Assembly: GCF_036898095.1 (NCBI RefSeq)
Contig: NC_090768.1
Coordinates: forward strand, 50,407,283 to 50,471,282
Direction: 5' to 3'
DNA from: Palaemon carinicauda
Taxonomy: Eukaryota > Arthropoda > Malacostraca > Decapoda > Palaemonidae
Length of the DNA stretch: 64,000 nt
The notes under the pieces were generated by a model that did no database searches, was not told the origin of the DNA, and worked only from the letters and a program-made list of their open reading frames with translations. A program made the position numbers and the translations under genes. This document shows positions 35,601 to 45,313 of the stretch, in pieces. The first letter of the stretch is position 1. Every line of letters begins with the position of its first letter.

Positions 35601-35637
<37 letters not shown>
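35470..35637 (+). mobile_element. Retroposon with (CA)n tail
   Basis: GGGCTGCCCAAAGGCAAGAG and GTGTCTTACACAGGGTAAGG, followed by CAATCTA and an (AC)n run at 35609-35637. Its 5' limit is uncertain. Same family as the insertion at 36788-36858. Confidence 0.65.
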
Positions 35638-35639
<2 letters not shown>

Positions 35640-35913
35640 ACTGATATATGTATAGATATGTGAATAGAAGTATTTTTGTTAATTTTTGCTGCCATCTTGC
35701 ACTATTATAGTAAGACAAATTATAATTTTGTATATTTTGAAATGTACTCTCATACCCTGAGAGGGGTCGCTAGAGTTAATAAAATCCTTAAATCCTTAAA
35801 AGTTGGCCTGATGCTTGGTAGGGAGGGAACGATCCACTGATCACCTAAATGTGAACTGAGTACTGTATCATTTAGCTACATCCCACTAATGGGCATATAA
35901 TAATATTAATAAT

Positions 35914-35920
35914 AATAATA

Positions 35921-36000
<80 letters not shown>

Positions 36001-36562
36001 TTGCTAAGCCACAAATCTAGTTGGAAAAGCAAGATGCTATAAGCCCGGTGGCTCCAACAGGGAAAATAGTTCAGTGAAGAAAGGAAACGAGGAAAAATAA
36101 AATATTTCAAGAAGCGCAATAATATGAGAATAAATATCACTCGATAAACTATAAAAACTTTAACAAAACAAGAGGAAGATAAATAAGATATAAGATAGAA
36201 CAGTGTGCCTGAGTGTACCCTAAAGCAAGAGAACTCTAACCCTAGACAGTGGAAGACAATGGTACAGAGGCTATGATTAGAGATCAATGGTTTGATTTTG
36301 GAGTGTCCTTCTCCTAGATGAGGTGCTTACCATAGCTAAAGAGTTCCTTCTAGCCTTAGCAAGAGGAAAGTGGCTACTGAATAATTACAGTGCAGTAAGA
36401 ATTATTGTTTGGTAATCTTAGTGTTGTCAGGTGTATGAGGACAGAGGAGAATATGTAAAGAGTAGGCCAGACTATTCAGTGTGTAGGCAAAGGGAAAACG
36501 AACCGTAACAAGAGTGAAGGATCCAATGTAGTACTGTCTGGCCAGCGAAAAGACCCCATAAC
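35914..36562 (-). mobile_element. (TAA)n-tailed retroposon, near full copy with long tail
   Basis: Same family and orientation as 1588-2200. The tail is a pure (ATT)n run of about 85 bp at 35914-35999. Between the AP1S and kinesin genes. Confidence 0.8.
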
Positions 36563-36618
36563 TCTCTTGTGGTAGTATCTCAACGGGTGGCTGGTGACCT
36601 GGCCAACCTACTACCTAT

Positions 36619-36923
36619 AGATATACATACATATACCAAGGCACTTCCCCCAATTTTGGGGGGTTGCCGACATCAACAAATGAAACAAAACAAAAAGGGG
36701 ACCTCTACGCTCTATGTTCCTCCCAGCCTGACAAGGGACTCAACCGAGTTCAGCTTGTACTGCTAGGGTGCCACAGCTCACCCTCCCTGTCTGTCTGTCT
36801 GTATAGATTGCCTTACCCTGTGTAAGACCCGGGTTCTTGCCTTTGGGCAGCCCAGAAACACCCTCCCCCGTTATCCACCACAGATGAAGCTTCATAATGC
36901 GGAATCCCCTACTGCTGCTACCT
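36619..36923 (-). mobile_element. SINE-like retroposon with (ATGT)n tail, copy 3, interrupted
   Basis: Same family. Interrupted at 36788-36858 by another retroposon flanked by a CACCCTCCC duplication (36779-36787 and 36859-36867). Confidence 0.8.
36788..36858 (-). mobile_element. Truncated retroposon with 9-bp target duplication
   Basis: On the minus strand it reads GGGCTGCCCAAAGGCAAGAA, then TTACACAGGGTAAGGCAATC and a (CAGA)n tail, between two CACCCTCCC copies. The same body with a (CA)n tail lies at 35550-35637. Short, heavily 5'-truncated insertion. Confidence 0.85.
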
Positions 36924-37039
36924 ATAAATATATAAGTTCTAAAATATCGATCTATTCTTTGATTATCACAGTTTAAGCTATCTGTAGTTATACTCACTCA
37001 GACTCGTTCTATACTTATTCAATTTTTATTCTAGTTTCT

Positions 37040-37276
37040 TGATTATTCATATTTATAGACAGATGGATTGTTCCTGGCAAGAGAATGTTTTTTGGCTGAA
37101 CAGGTTAACAATAAGACTCTCTTCATAGTTTATATATTATGACAGACCTATTTATCTGTATCCATTACTTTTTATATATATCTTATTTATTTTTCCATAT
37201 TTCATTTCCTCATATTTTTGCCGTTTTGGAGTCCTAGGCTTATATCATACTGCTTTTCCAACTAGAGTAGCTTAGC

Positions 37277-37317
<41 letters not shown>

Positions 37318-37345
37318 GTAATAATAATAATAATAACAATAATAT
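37040..37345 (+). mobile_element. (TAA)n-tailed retroposon, 5'-truncated
   Basis: Ends CATACTGCTTTTCCAACTAG, then GTAGCTTAGCTAATAAT and an (AAT)n tail. Same family as 1588-2200, opposite orientation. Confidence 0.7.
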
Positions 37346-37429
37346 TAATAACAACAACAACATACTCGTCAAAAGCAATAGAATATTTATGTATAAATTT
37401 TAGACATTAAGAACAAGAACGACAACTCT

Positions 37430-37546
37430 TTAACTTCCAGACGATGTCCGTAACTTGAATCCTAGCAGCTGATTCGTCCGTTCGAGAAGTTTAAATGGTG
37501 GTTGTTTACGTCTGGTTGTGCTATTTCTTATTTTGTGATTTAATAG
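37430..37546 (+). promoter_or_regulatory. Possible kinesin promoter / untranslated first exon
   Basis: Unique, less AT-rich sequence between the two divergent genes, ending in TTTAATAG|GTGAG at 37547, an acceptable 5' splice site. It lies about 2.7 kb before the first coding exon, and that exon begins with a 3' splice acceptor, so an upstream non-coding exon is required somewhere. No TATA box or conserved core element can be singled out. This is a placement guess only; transcript reads would decide. Confidence 0.2.
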
Positions 37547-38504
37547 GTGAGAAACAGTGATGTGACACTTAATTTTGATGTAATTGAAACGTTTGATTAA
37601 GGAGCCAACATTGATAGTGATTAATGTGCCGTAATCTTAATTAAATTTAATAAAATCGTCAATCTAAAGTGCACGCTGAAATAGTGGTTAGAATTTAACA
37701 TGCAATTAGTTGTCAATTTTTATTTTACCTTTTTGATTTGACATTCAACGTCCGTTAATGTATCGTTGCCTCATATTTGTTCATATTTTAGCAAGTTTTA
37801 TTTCAACAAGCCCTTTAAAAGAGCTTGATTAGGCTATATTAATTTGTACCCACCCTCCATACAGCCATCTTTGTGTAGTGTAATTATTTATTTTACCAAT
37901 TGTTTTTTTTTTCTTTTTGTAGACACAAACAACTACAAACAACACAAATATCGTATCTTAACCATATATTATATTTAAAGTAGGGTTTGTGGTAGATCGC
38001 CAAGGGCAAACCAAATTTCCTGTTAGGATACCAAAGTCTGAATCAAAGGTTAGCGTAAGGTTCAATACCTCGTACGGTATATTAGGCTCTTTTGTAGTTG
38101 TTTTTCTTTAAAGCCGTTGTAGTTTATGGGGACACGCCGAGAAAAAGGGACTATAACTAACCTAATCTTCCCCCCTAACCTGACCAAGCCTTGTCCTTCC
38201 CTTCGTAATGACCTAATGGGGGCGTTACCAACCACTGTCGCTATCATACAAACCCAACCTAACCAAACCTAGTAGTTCCCAGGTCACAACCCCTAGCTTG
38301 GGGCAAGCCCCCGGACCCCTTTCTTGCGCTGAACTTAGAAAATATGAAATAACTTCATATTATGGTATATCGGATCATAGTAAAGCACATCTTAAGGAAA
38401 AATGATTGGGCTACTAATAAGAAAGATATCGGCCTGTCCCATTAAACTACATTCACCCCATTTTTTTTTTCATTTTTTGTAGGCTAAATCTCCACTGCAG
38501 AAAT

Positions 38505-38600
38505 GTATTATAATCTCAACTGAGACCTCTGTATTAAGCACACCATTGCCTTAATGCACCTTAAACTATTGGTAAAGTTTTACAAGTCTACAGGGTATCA
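38505..38600 (+). repeat. Diverged dispersed repeat, copy 1
   Basis: Contains CTCAACTGAGACCTCTGTAT and CATTGCCTTAATGCACCTT. Matches 39275-39370 with scattered changes; the gap is about 700 bp. Confidence 0.6.
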
Positions 38601-38603
38601 TTT

Positions 38604-38778
38604 CGAACAGAAAATGTTTTCCTGTAGCAAATAACGGGATTTAACCGAATTTGACCTTCATTTCAACCGCAGTTCGACTAAGTTCAAGTAGCCGAACTGG
38701 TTGTTGTTTTTGCACTTGAAATGAAGGTGAAAACCAGTTAAATCACATTATTTACTTGAGGAAAACATGTTTTCTTTT
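38604..38778. repeat. Inverted repeat with arms of about 60 bp
   Basis: The left arm contains ATGTTTTCCTGTAGCAAATAA and GACCTTCATTTCAA; the right arm contains TTGAAATGAAGGTGAAAACC and TTTACTTGAGGAAAACAT. Separated by about 50 bp. Not assigned to a family. Confidence 0.65.
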
Positions 38779-39274
38779 AAACTTTTTAAATATAATGGCT
38801 CTTGTTCCGTCGCGGGCTCTCTTCGCTCGCCAGAAAACAGAAACATCAAGCTCGTATGTACTGGCAAGCTGTAATGTTGAGCTGCGCATGCTAACATTAG
38901 CAGCGCCAAATATAATCGTTCTTGTTCCGACTACAACCGACCCGTATTTTTTCAACAAATAAATAAAAAATATACCATTAGTATAGGATATGAATAGTGT
39001 ATTTTTTCATCGATTTATTATACATCTAAGAAGATAATGTATAGAGAAGAAAAGGCTTGTTTTACCATTATATTCCGTTTCCTCTATGTTTTCCCCACCC
39101 AAAACCCCGAGTTCCCATTGGGGGTCCCCCATTATTGGTGGATATAGATTTATATACATTTCTGAAAATTCATTTCTGACAGGAACAAGTAATAATTTTC
39201 TAAGAGAACGGACGTTTTTCTATAGAAAAAAGTAGTTTTTTTTTCCATAGAATACATTACTCTGTAATACATTA

Positions 39275-39370
39275 CAATAATACCACCTCAACTGAGATCT
39301 CGGTATTAAGCACTCCATTGCCTTGATGCACCTTCAACTATTTATAACAAAACGGAACTATAATAATACC
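39275..39370 (+). repeat. Diverged dispersed repeat, copy 2
   Basis: Contains CTCAACTGAGATCTCGGTAT and CATTGCCTTGATGCACCTT. Same orientation as 38505-38600. The neighbourhood of both has similar TTTCCTGTA and GAACAGAAAA motifs, so a larger old duplication is possible. Confidence 0.6.
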
Positions 39371-40232
39371 AAGCATCTTCTATACATTGTCGCCTTGATG
39401 AAAACTAAATTATTTTCAAATTCGGGTAAAATTATAGATTCGAATATAACATTTTGAACAGAAAACAAAGTTTATCCTGTAAAATTATAGATACGGTTAA
39501 GTAATATTTTTGAAGAAGACGGACATTTTTATATAGGAAATACCTGTTTTTTCAGTAGAAAATATCGTCCCGTCTGTAACTGTAATAGAACCTTTATTTT
39601 TAAAGTAAATTACACAATAGGTAAATTGCATTTCTCTTAGATGTACAAATCTGTCATTTTTTCCCCTTATAATCTTACCTCTAACCAACCTTGGATTTGT
39701 TCCTATAGCTGACAGATAAAAGCGAGAGCATGCAGACAGCAGCTCTCAGTTTTATTATAGTTACGGACGGGAAAAGCTTTTATACTATAAAACGGGTATA
39801 TTTCCTATAGAGAATTGCCCCGTTTAGTGTGGGGCGAATGAACTGGGGAAACAGACCTTCCAATTGCTTCTTCCTGTTAATGAGCTTCAGCAGCCAGACC
39901 AGCTTCTGTCAAAGAATACAACGGTTTTCTGTATTTCTTTACAAAAGTCTATATTATCTTGGAAAATGCAATTTATTCATTATGTACAGTATTTGAATTT
40001 GTGTACTAATAGCCTATAAATGTCTTTCTTACTTTTCTAAAACACATTTTTGATTACATCCTTAAAATATTTTTGCCTTTATACATAAATGTTAAAACCA
40101 CCTTAATCATTTCATCAAAGTGTTTGTAATATTTTCTGTAATTGGTTATTACTTCATGGAAGACATACTGTAGATATATATAATTGAAAATATTTTTCCA
40201 ACAGGATCCTATACAATTTTTTTATTTTTCAG

Positions 40233-40301
40233 AAAATGAAAATAGTGAGCAATGGATAATTCCATAGATCGATTGAGTTACTTACATGCTCCTGATTATC
40301 A
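40233..40301 (+). CDS. Kinesin-6 (KIF20-like) exon with start codon
   Basis: Predicted first coding exon of a kinesin-6 motor. The acceptor is TTTTTCAG (40231-40232). The chosen ATG is 40252 and gives MDNSIDRLSYLHAPDY plus two bases of the next codon before a GTAAGT donor (40302). An in-frame TGA lies at 40246-40248, two codons upstream, so no earlier start in this exon is possible. The dangling CA joins with the first base of the exon at 44242 to make Gln, and the frame then runs into the motor domain. Bases 40233-40251 are 5' UTR. A competing upstream ATG at 40236 opens a 7-codon uORF that ends at 40259, overlapping the main start. No family match can be made for these 16 residues alone; support comes from phase continuity and signals. 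Confidence 0.65.
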
Positions 40302-40423
40302 GTAAGTACTGTATTATATATTTTATATTTTGTACAATTATATGATTTTGTATCATACAAATTATAAGCTGGAGAGGTATTGAATTAAAAGCTCGAGATA
40401 GAGACGACTGGCGAAATCTAACC

Positions 40424-40946
40424 GAGGCCCTTTGTGTCAATAGGTGTTGGAGGTGATGATGATGATTTTGACTTTACGTGTTAATATTTTGAAATCGGTT
40501 CAGTTATTGTCTGAGCTGTGCTACATGCCCTCTCTGAGGCCCTTTGTGTCAATAGGTGTTGGAGGTGACGATGATGATTTTGACTTTACGTGTTAACCCT
40601 TTTACCCCCAGGCTCTTTGGAAATTTCCAACCCTTAACCCCCAAGGGGTTATTTTTTCACCAGCACATATTGCAGTGTATTTTTTTTTTAATTGCTCTAA
40701 CAGCCTTAATTTTTGTCATAGAGAGGTGAGGTTGATCTCATTCTCTTGGAAAATGCCTGAATTTAAAAAAAAGAATTATCAAAAAAATGAAAAAAAAAAT
40801 TTCATAACATTTTTTTGCAAGGACGTACCGGTAAGTCCATGGGGGTAAAGGGATGAGTTTTGTGAAACGTACCAGTACGTCCTTTGGGGGGTAAAAAGGG
40901 TTAATATTTTGAAATCAGTTCAGTTTTTGTCTGAGCTGTGCTACAT
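40424..40946 (+). repeat. Local tandem duplication split by a MITE
   Basis: A unit beginning GAGGCCCTTTGTGTCAATAG at 40424 and ending CTGTGCTACAT at 40526 is repeated from 40536 to 40946. The second copy is longer because of the MITE at 40593-40904. A few substitutions separate the copies. In kinesin intron 2, 120 bp after the start-codon exon. Confidence 0.93.
40593..40904 (+). mobile_element. piggyBac-type MITE with its empty site preserved nearby
   Basis: 312 bp including both TTAA copies, inserted in the second unit of a local tandem duplication. The first unit has a single TTAA at 40481-40484 at the same place, between the same flanks (TTTACGTG and TATTTTGAAATC). This shows directly that the element duplicates TTAA on insertion. 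Confidence 0.95.
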
Positions 40947-41308
40947 CCTTACTCAATGGACTGCTCAGTTGACACCCAACTTTTTACCCATGAAATTATC
41001 TTTGTTCCATAACTGGAATACAAACCACGCTATCTATTAGGGGTATTACTTTCGGCGAAGCTGAAATGACGAGCCATTAAAATTTAGCGAGGGTTAACTA
41101 TCCACCCCGCTAGTTAGCGGGGGTGATGGGGGTTAGCTTGCTACCACTCCCACTCCCACTAGCACACCGGTGATTTAGCTCTCTTTACTTTTGGCTCGGA
41201 TGGAGAGCGGTTGTTTCCGCTCTTCCTCCTCGCCTATTCTGGACTGCCATTGATTTTTGTCTTTTAAGTTACTTTTTCCTATGTGTAAATATATATATGA
41301 AAACATTC

Positions 41309-41617
41309 TTAACCCTTTTACCCCCAATGCTATTTGGAAGTTTCCAACCCTTAACCCCCAGGCGTTTTTCTTTTTCAAGCACGTTTTGCAATAATTTTTT
41401 TTTAGATTCAGCTGACAGCCTTAATTTTTGTCATAGAGAGGTCAGGTTGGTCTCATTATTTTGGAAAATGACTGAAGTTTCTCATAAAGTTATCAGAAAT
41501 ATGCCAAAAAAAATGCAAATAGCAGCTTTTTGCAACAACGTATTGGTACGTCCCTGGTGGTTAAGGGATGAGTTTTGTGAAACGTACCAGTACATCCATT
41601 GGGGGTAGAAGGGTAAA
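41309..41617 (+). mobile_element. piggyBac-type MITE, diverged copy
   Basis: About 309 bp. The left TTAA and end are intact; the right end reads GGGGGTAGAAGGGTAAAT, so the right TTAA is lost. The palindromic box is mutated. Confidence 0.82.
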
Positions 41618-41621
41618 TGAT

Positions 41622-41626
<5 letters not shown>

Positions 41627-41681
<55 letters not shown>
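41627..41681 (+). repeat. (TA)n microsatellite
   Basis: Pure TA run directly after the piggyBac-type MITE at 41309-41617. Confidence 0.95.
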
Positions 41682-41686
<5 letters not shown>

Positions 41687-41740
41687 GTAAGTTTCCTTTT
41701 CAGTGTTTGTGCTGTGCGTGTGATACATATACGACAGGTT

Positions 41741-41990
41741 CTTATGTCACTAGCGCAAGGCCAGGATACCTCCTTCGTGGGGAACGACCTCTCCTCCCCT
41801 GGTCCATCGGTCTTCCCGTCGGCATATAGCCATTACCTGGCCCTCCTTGGTCCTAGCTTGTGTGGAGGGGGGCATGGGTACTGATCATATGTATATAGGG
41901 TCAGTCTCAGGGCATTATCCTGCTTGCTAGGGCAATGTCTCTGTCCCTTGCCTCTGCCATTCATGAGCAGCCTTTAAACCTTTAAACTAC
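41741..41990 (+). mobile_element. Retroposon-like repeat with TTTAAACC tail
   Basis: CTAGCGCAAGGCCAGGATAC, GGTCAGTCTCAGGGCATTAT, CTTGCCTCTGCCATTCATGA, then CCTTTAAACCTTTAAAC. The oligomer tail suggests a retroposon; the call is by composition and tail only. Confidence 0.4.
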
Positions 41991-42663
41991 TATTCTGACC
42001 TAACAATTCCTCCCTTCTTTTTATTCACATGTCCAAACCATCTTGTTTTTTGTGGTCTCAATGTAATTTTCAGTTACTTGACATAATTTGATATCTTAAT
42101 ATTTTATGTCATCTTTTCTCTCATAGTAATACAGGTTTTGTGCATCATCCATCATATTTCATCATTTTAATTTAAGAAAAATTTCTTGTAGGGTATCTAC
42201 GCCTTCAGGTAAGGTTGTTCGCTAATTACTGAGCTTGTGATTTGAGGAATTATTCATTTACTTATGAAATCACCAGCAACAGATCTGTATAATACATTAG
42301 AATAGTTCTGTATGTCATTTCATAATCTTTCAATTTTTTTTTATAATACCTAGATGCAAAATCATAATTGCAGGAGTCCATTGTTTTATGTGAGTACAGT
42401 GAACCCTCGCTACTTCGCGGTTCGACCATCGCGGATTCACCACTTCGCGGATTTTTTTCATAACCCATGTCTATACATATATTGCGGATTTTCCGGAAAT
42501 ATCGAAAATACCGCGATGTGACCGATGGTGCGAGATTGGAGAAAGTAAGGAAAATTGAATCATGATTGATTTTCAATATAAATGAAACTTTGAGGAGCAA
42601 CAAAGATATCATTTGTTAGAGAGATAGAGAGAGGTAAGGAATGGGAGGTAGTGAAAAGTAGCC

Positions 42664-42668
<5 letters not shown>

Positions 42669-42724
<56 letters not shown>

Positions 42725-42752
42725 GTAGAGAGAGAGAGAGAGAGAGAGAGAT
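42669..42752 (+). repeat. (GA)n microsatellite
   Basis: Pure GA run of about 50 bp, then a TAGGTA interruption and a second GA run, inside the Tigger-type element. Confidence 0.95.
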
Positions 42753-43229
42753 AGAGGGGGGTTTAAATGTAATAAACAAAAAAATTTGATAGGTTATAAC
42801 ACATTGGTGCTTATGTAATATCAACTGTATACTGTAGACGGTTTGAATAAGTTAAGAAATGGTATAAATGATACTTTGTTAGTGTATTCGTACACACTCA
42901 AGAGCGGCAGCTAGATGACAGCTGATCTAATCACAGCCAAAAGTAAAAAAAAAAAAAAGTCAACAATACTCGATTTTTAAAACACACCCGAAATTTAAAA
43001 ACAAAAGTACACGCTTTCTTAATGTGCAATTAACTATTTAAAGAGTGGCAATTTTCTAGAATAAAATGATGTTTCCCAAAAAATAGTGGTTTGCTGATGA
43101 AATCGGATGCCCTATTTTTGGCTATGATTGAAATGGATGTAGACTCGGCCTAATTATTTCATTTCGTATTTAATTGACACTAAGAAAACTAATTTTAGTT
43201 TCTTCATCTAAATGTAAGTATTGTATAAC

Positions 43230-43233
<4 letters not shown>

Positions 43234-43275
<42 letters not shown>
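43234..43275 (+). repeat. (GA)n microsatellite
   Basis: Uninterrupted GA dinucleotides inside the Tigger-type element. Confidence 0.95.
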
Positions 43276-43279
<4 letters not shown>

Positions 43280-43477
43280 TCAGCTGTTGTAATCAAATGG
43301 CGTGTTTTTGTTTCGTGAGAATTTCATCACCACGACTTTAACAACAACATACTGTACTGAACTTTACAGTATTATACAGACTACTGTAATATGATAAAGT
43401 AAAATATTTGTAATCTATTTTATATGAAATGGGGCTATTTTTGTTTTGTTTAAAATTTACATTTACGTATGTAAAAC

Positions 43478-43479
<2 letters not shown>

Positions 43480-43520
<41 letters not shown>
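43480..43520 (+). repeat. (CT)n microsatellite
   Basis: Uninterrupted CT dinucleotides about 205 bp after the GA run, so the two can pair as an inverted repeat. Confidence 0.95.
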
Positions 43521-43523
<3 letters not shown>

Positions 43524-44241
43524 GATTGTTTTCCTGCTTTGCTACGTATGTATGATTTTATATAGATACGGTAAATAATATTTGTAATAACATATTTTAT
43601 AAAAGCTTTTACTGTAATATCATTATTTATCACTTTCATCATGCGGGTTAAATTCCTTAGTTTGTTTACTGAGCGTACTTTATGACGCTGTCGTTTCAGG
43701 CGGCGTCATAAAGAAAAAAATTTCATTTGGAAGTCCTAAGAAAAATTAAGTAAAACATTAGTAATAACCAAATCAACATACTGTACTGAATAATCAATAT
43801 AATTGATGCAAAAACTAACCTATAAACAGATGTGTAAATGCGTTTGTTTCTTCATTAGGATCAGAGATAAACGTAAACAAAACATTGGTTGCCATTTTTA
43901 TCGTGCTTTTTGGCGTGTTTAGGAAACGCATGATATAAATTCGCCTTTAATATTTGTGCCTGTTTTAGTTTAGGGTACTGTATTACATGCATTAAGTGTT
44001 CTGTACATTAAAGGGTAGTTTGTTAACAGTACTACGTACAAGGGAAGGTTTTAAAAGTCTGAATATACATGTTAAATAAATAGGTAAATATGGTGTTACT
44101 ACTTCGCGGATTTTCACCTATCGCGGCCGCGTCTGGAACCTATCTACCGCGATAAACGAGGGTTCACTGTACCTTAATTATAGATATCAGTAACAGTAAT
44201 TTGTGTTGTAAAACCTTCCAATAGCTTTTGTGCTTTTTCAG

Positions 44242-44383
44242 ATACACAGCAATTGACAGTACATTCAACCCGGTTAAGAATCTAAATGAACTCTTTCAAT
44301 CAATTGATGTCGTCGAAGGTGAAAATTTGAAAGTTTACCTCCGCGTACGCCCCAGCCTCCCTGATGAAAATATTGAGAGTAAG
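44242..44383 (+). CDS. Kinesin-6 (KIF20-like) exon: start of motor domain
   Basis: Encodes YTAIDSTFNPVKNLNELFQS then IDVVEGENLKVYLRVRPSLP and DENIESK. LKVYLRVRP is the first beta strand of the kinesin motor domain, and the LRVRP(x)LP wording resembles kinesin-6 family members KIF20A/KIF20B, which act in the central spindle and cytokinesis. The acceptor is TTTTTCAG (44240-44241), the donor AAG|GTATGT (44384). The first base completes the codon split in the 40301 exon and the last codon is complete, so the 51883 exon follows in phase 0. The exon starts 70 bp after the right end of a Tigger-type transposon and is followed within the intron by a 6.7-kb DIRS element. Confidence 0.85.
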
Positions 44384-44559
44384 GTATGTCATAGATGTAA
44401 ATTTCTGTTTTATTTGCGAATTATTGTTTCAGGCCGTTGTAATAAAGATTGAAGGGGCGTTTGAGTGCTGAAGCCCCATAAGGGGTTTAGTACTTTAGGG
44501 TCTCTGCAGTTTTTTTCGGCCCCAAGCTGCACTCACATTTTAGACTACTTCTCTACCTG

Positions 44560-44918
44560 CTTAATTCAGGGGAAGCCATTCGGTGCCCAGATGCAGCTTG
44601 AGGAAAACCTTTTAATTATAGCATGAAGTAACGTTAAGTGGCTGAACTCCATTGATTTTTTAACTCTAGGTCATCATATAGTAGCTCCCAGGGGCATCCC
44701 TAATTGCATGCCTTTTTGTTTGTGAACAACCTTACGCAAAAATTATTGAACCAATTTCAATGAGAAACTTGGCGGATGTGTGTTGTATGACCCAATGACA
44801 AATCCATTAGATTTTGAAGAAATCACGTACCTCTGAAGTACAAGTATGCTGTGGATTTAAGAGCGGAATAATACTGCTTGATGTGTAGAAGGCAAGCTCT
44901 CTACTGAGTGCTCCTATA
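44560..44918 (-). mobile_element. Dispersed SINE-like repeat, copy 2, diverged
   Basis: On the minus strand it begins GGAGCACTCAGTAGAGAGCT (44917 inward), then CCAAGTTTCTCATTGAAATT and GTTGTTCACAAACAAAAAGG. It lies directly before the DIRS left end. Confidence 0.45.
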
Positions 44919-44945
44919 GTTAAACTTTGTGTTTTTCAATATTAA

Positions 44946-45103
44946 ACTTACCCGATAATCATGTAGCTGTCAACTCCGTTGCCCGACAGAAATCTAAGGA
45001 GGGATACGCCAGCTATCACAATACTAGAAGGGGGTGTACTAACAGCGCCACCTGTGGCCAGGTACTCAAGTACTTCTTGTTGACACCTCCTCAATTATTC
45101 CTC
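44946..45103 (+). repeat. DIRS left inverted terminal repeat
   Basis: 158 bp beginning ACTTACCCGATAATCATG and ending CAATTATTCCTC; its reverse complement is found without a mismatch at 51412-51569. Outside it, 44932-44945 is the left-specific end, copied in inverted form only in the internal complementary region. Confidence 0.95.
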
Positions 45104-45313
45104 TGTCGTGCCTCCGGCTAGACGTTCTGGGATACGCTCATGGTCTTCGAGTTTATTCTCGCTTATTTGGTGATGTATTCTCTTTGATTTACGGCTGTCG
45201 CATTACTGGAAACCTTCTGATATTAGCTAGATAGCTTTTATTTAATTCAGTTTAACGGTTAACGAATTTTTGCTTGTTTTTTGGATCTCCCTTTGACTTC
45301 TCTTGAAAACAAA

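Larger units (their letters stand above)
37547..40230. other. Probable kinesin intron 1
   Basis: Apart from the inverted repeat 38604-38778, the repeat pair 38505/39275 and a TIR-like fragment near 38060-38340, no feature was recognised. Opposed 68-residue ORFs at 38752-38962 look like chance. Confidence 0.35.
42397..44169. mobile_element. Tigger/pogo-type non-autonomous transposon
   Basis: A 1.77-kb element flanked by TA dinucleotides (42395-42396 and 44170-44171). The left end is CAGTGAACCCTCGCTACTTC and the right end, read inward, is CAGTGAACCCTCGTTTATCG, the well-known terminal pattern of Tigger/pogo-like Tc1-mariner elements. GCGGATTTT motifs recur inside both ends. No transposase ORF is present; the interior is AT-rich with GA/CT microsatellites. 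It occupies much of kinesin intron 2 and ends 70 bp before the exon at 44242. Confidence 0.85.
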
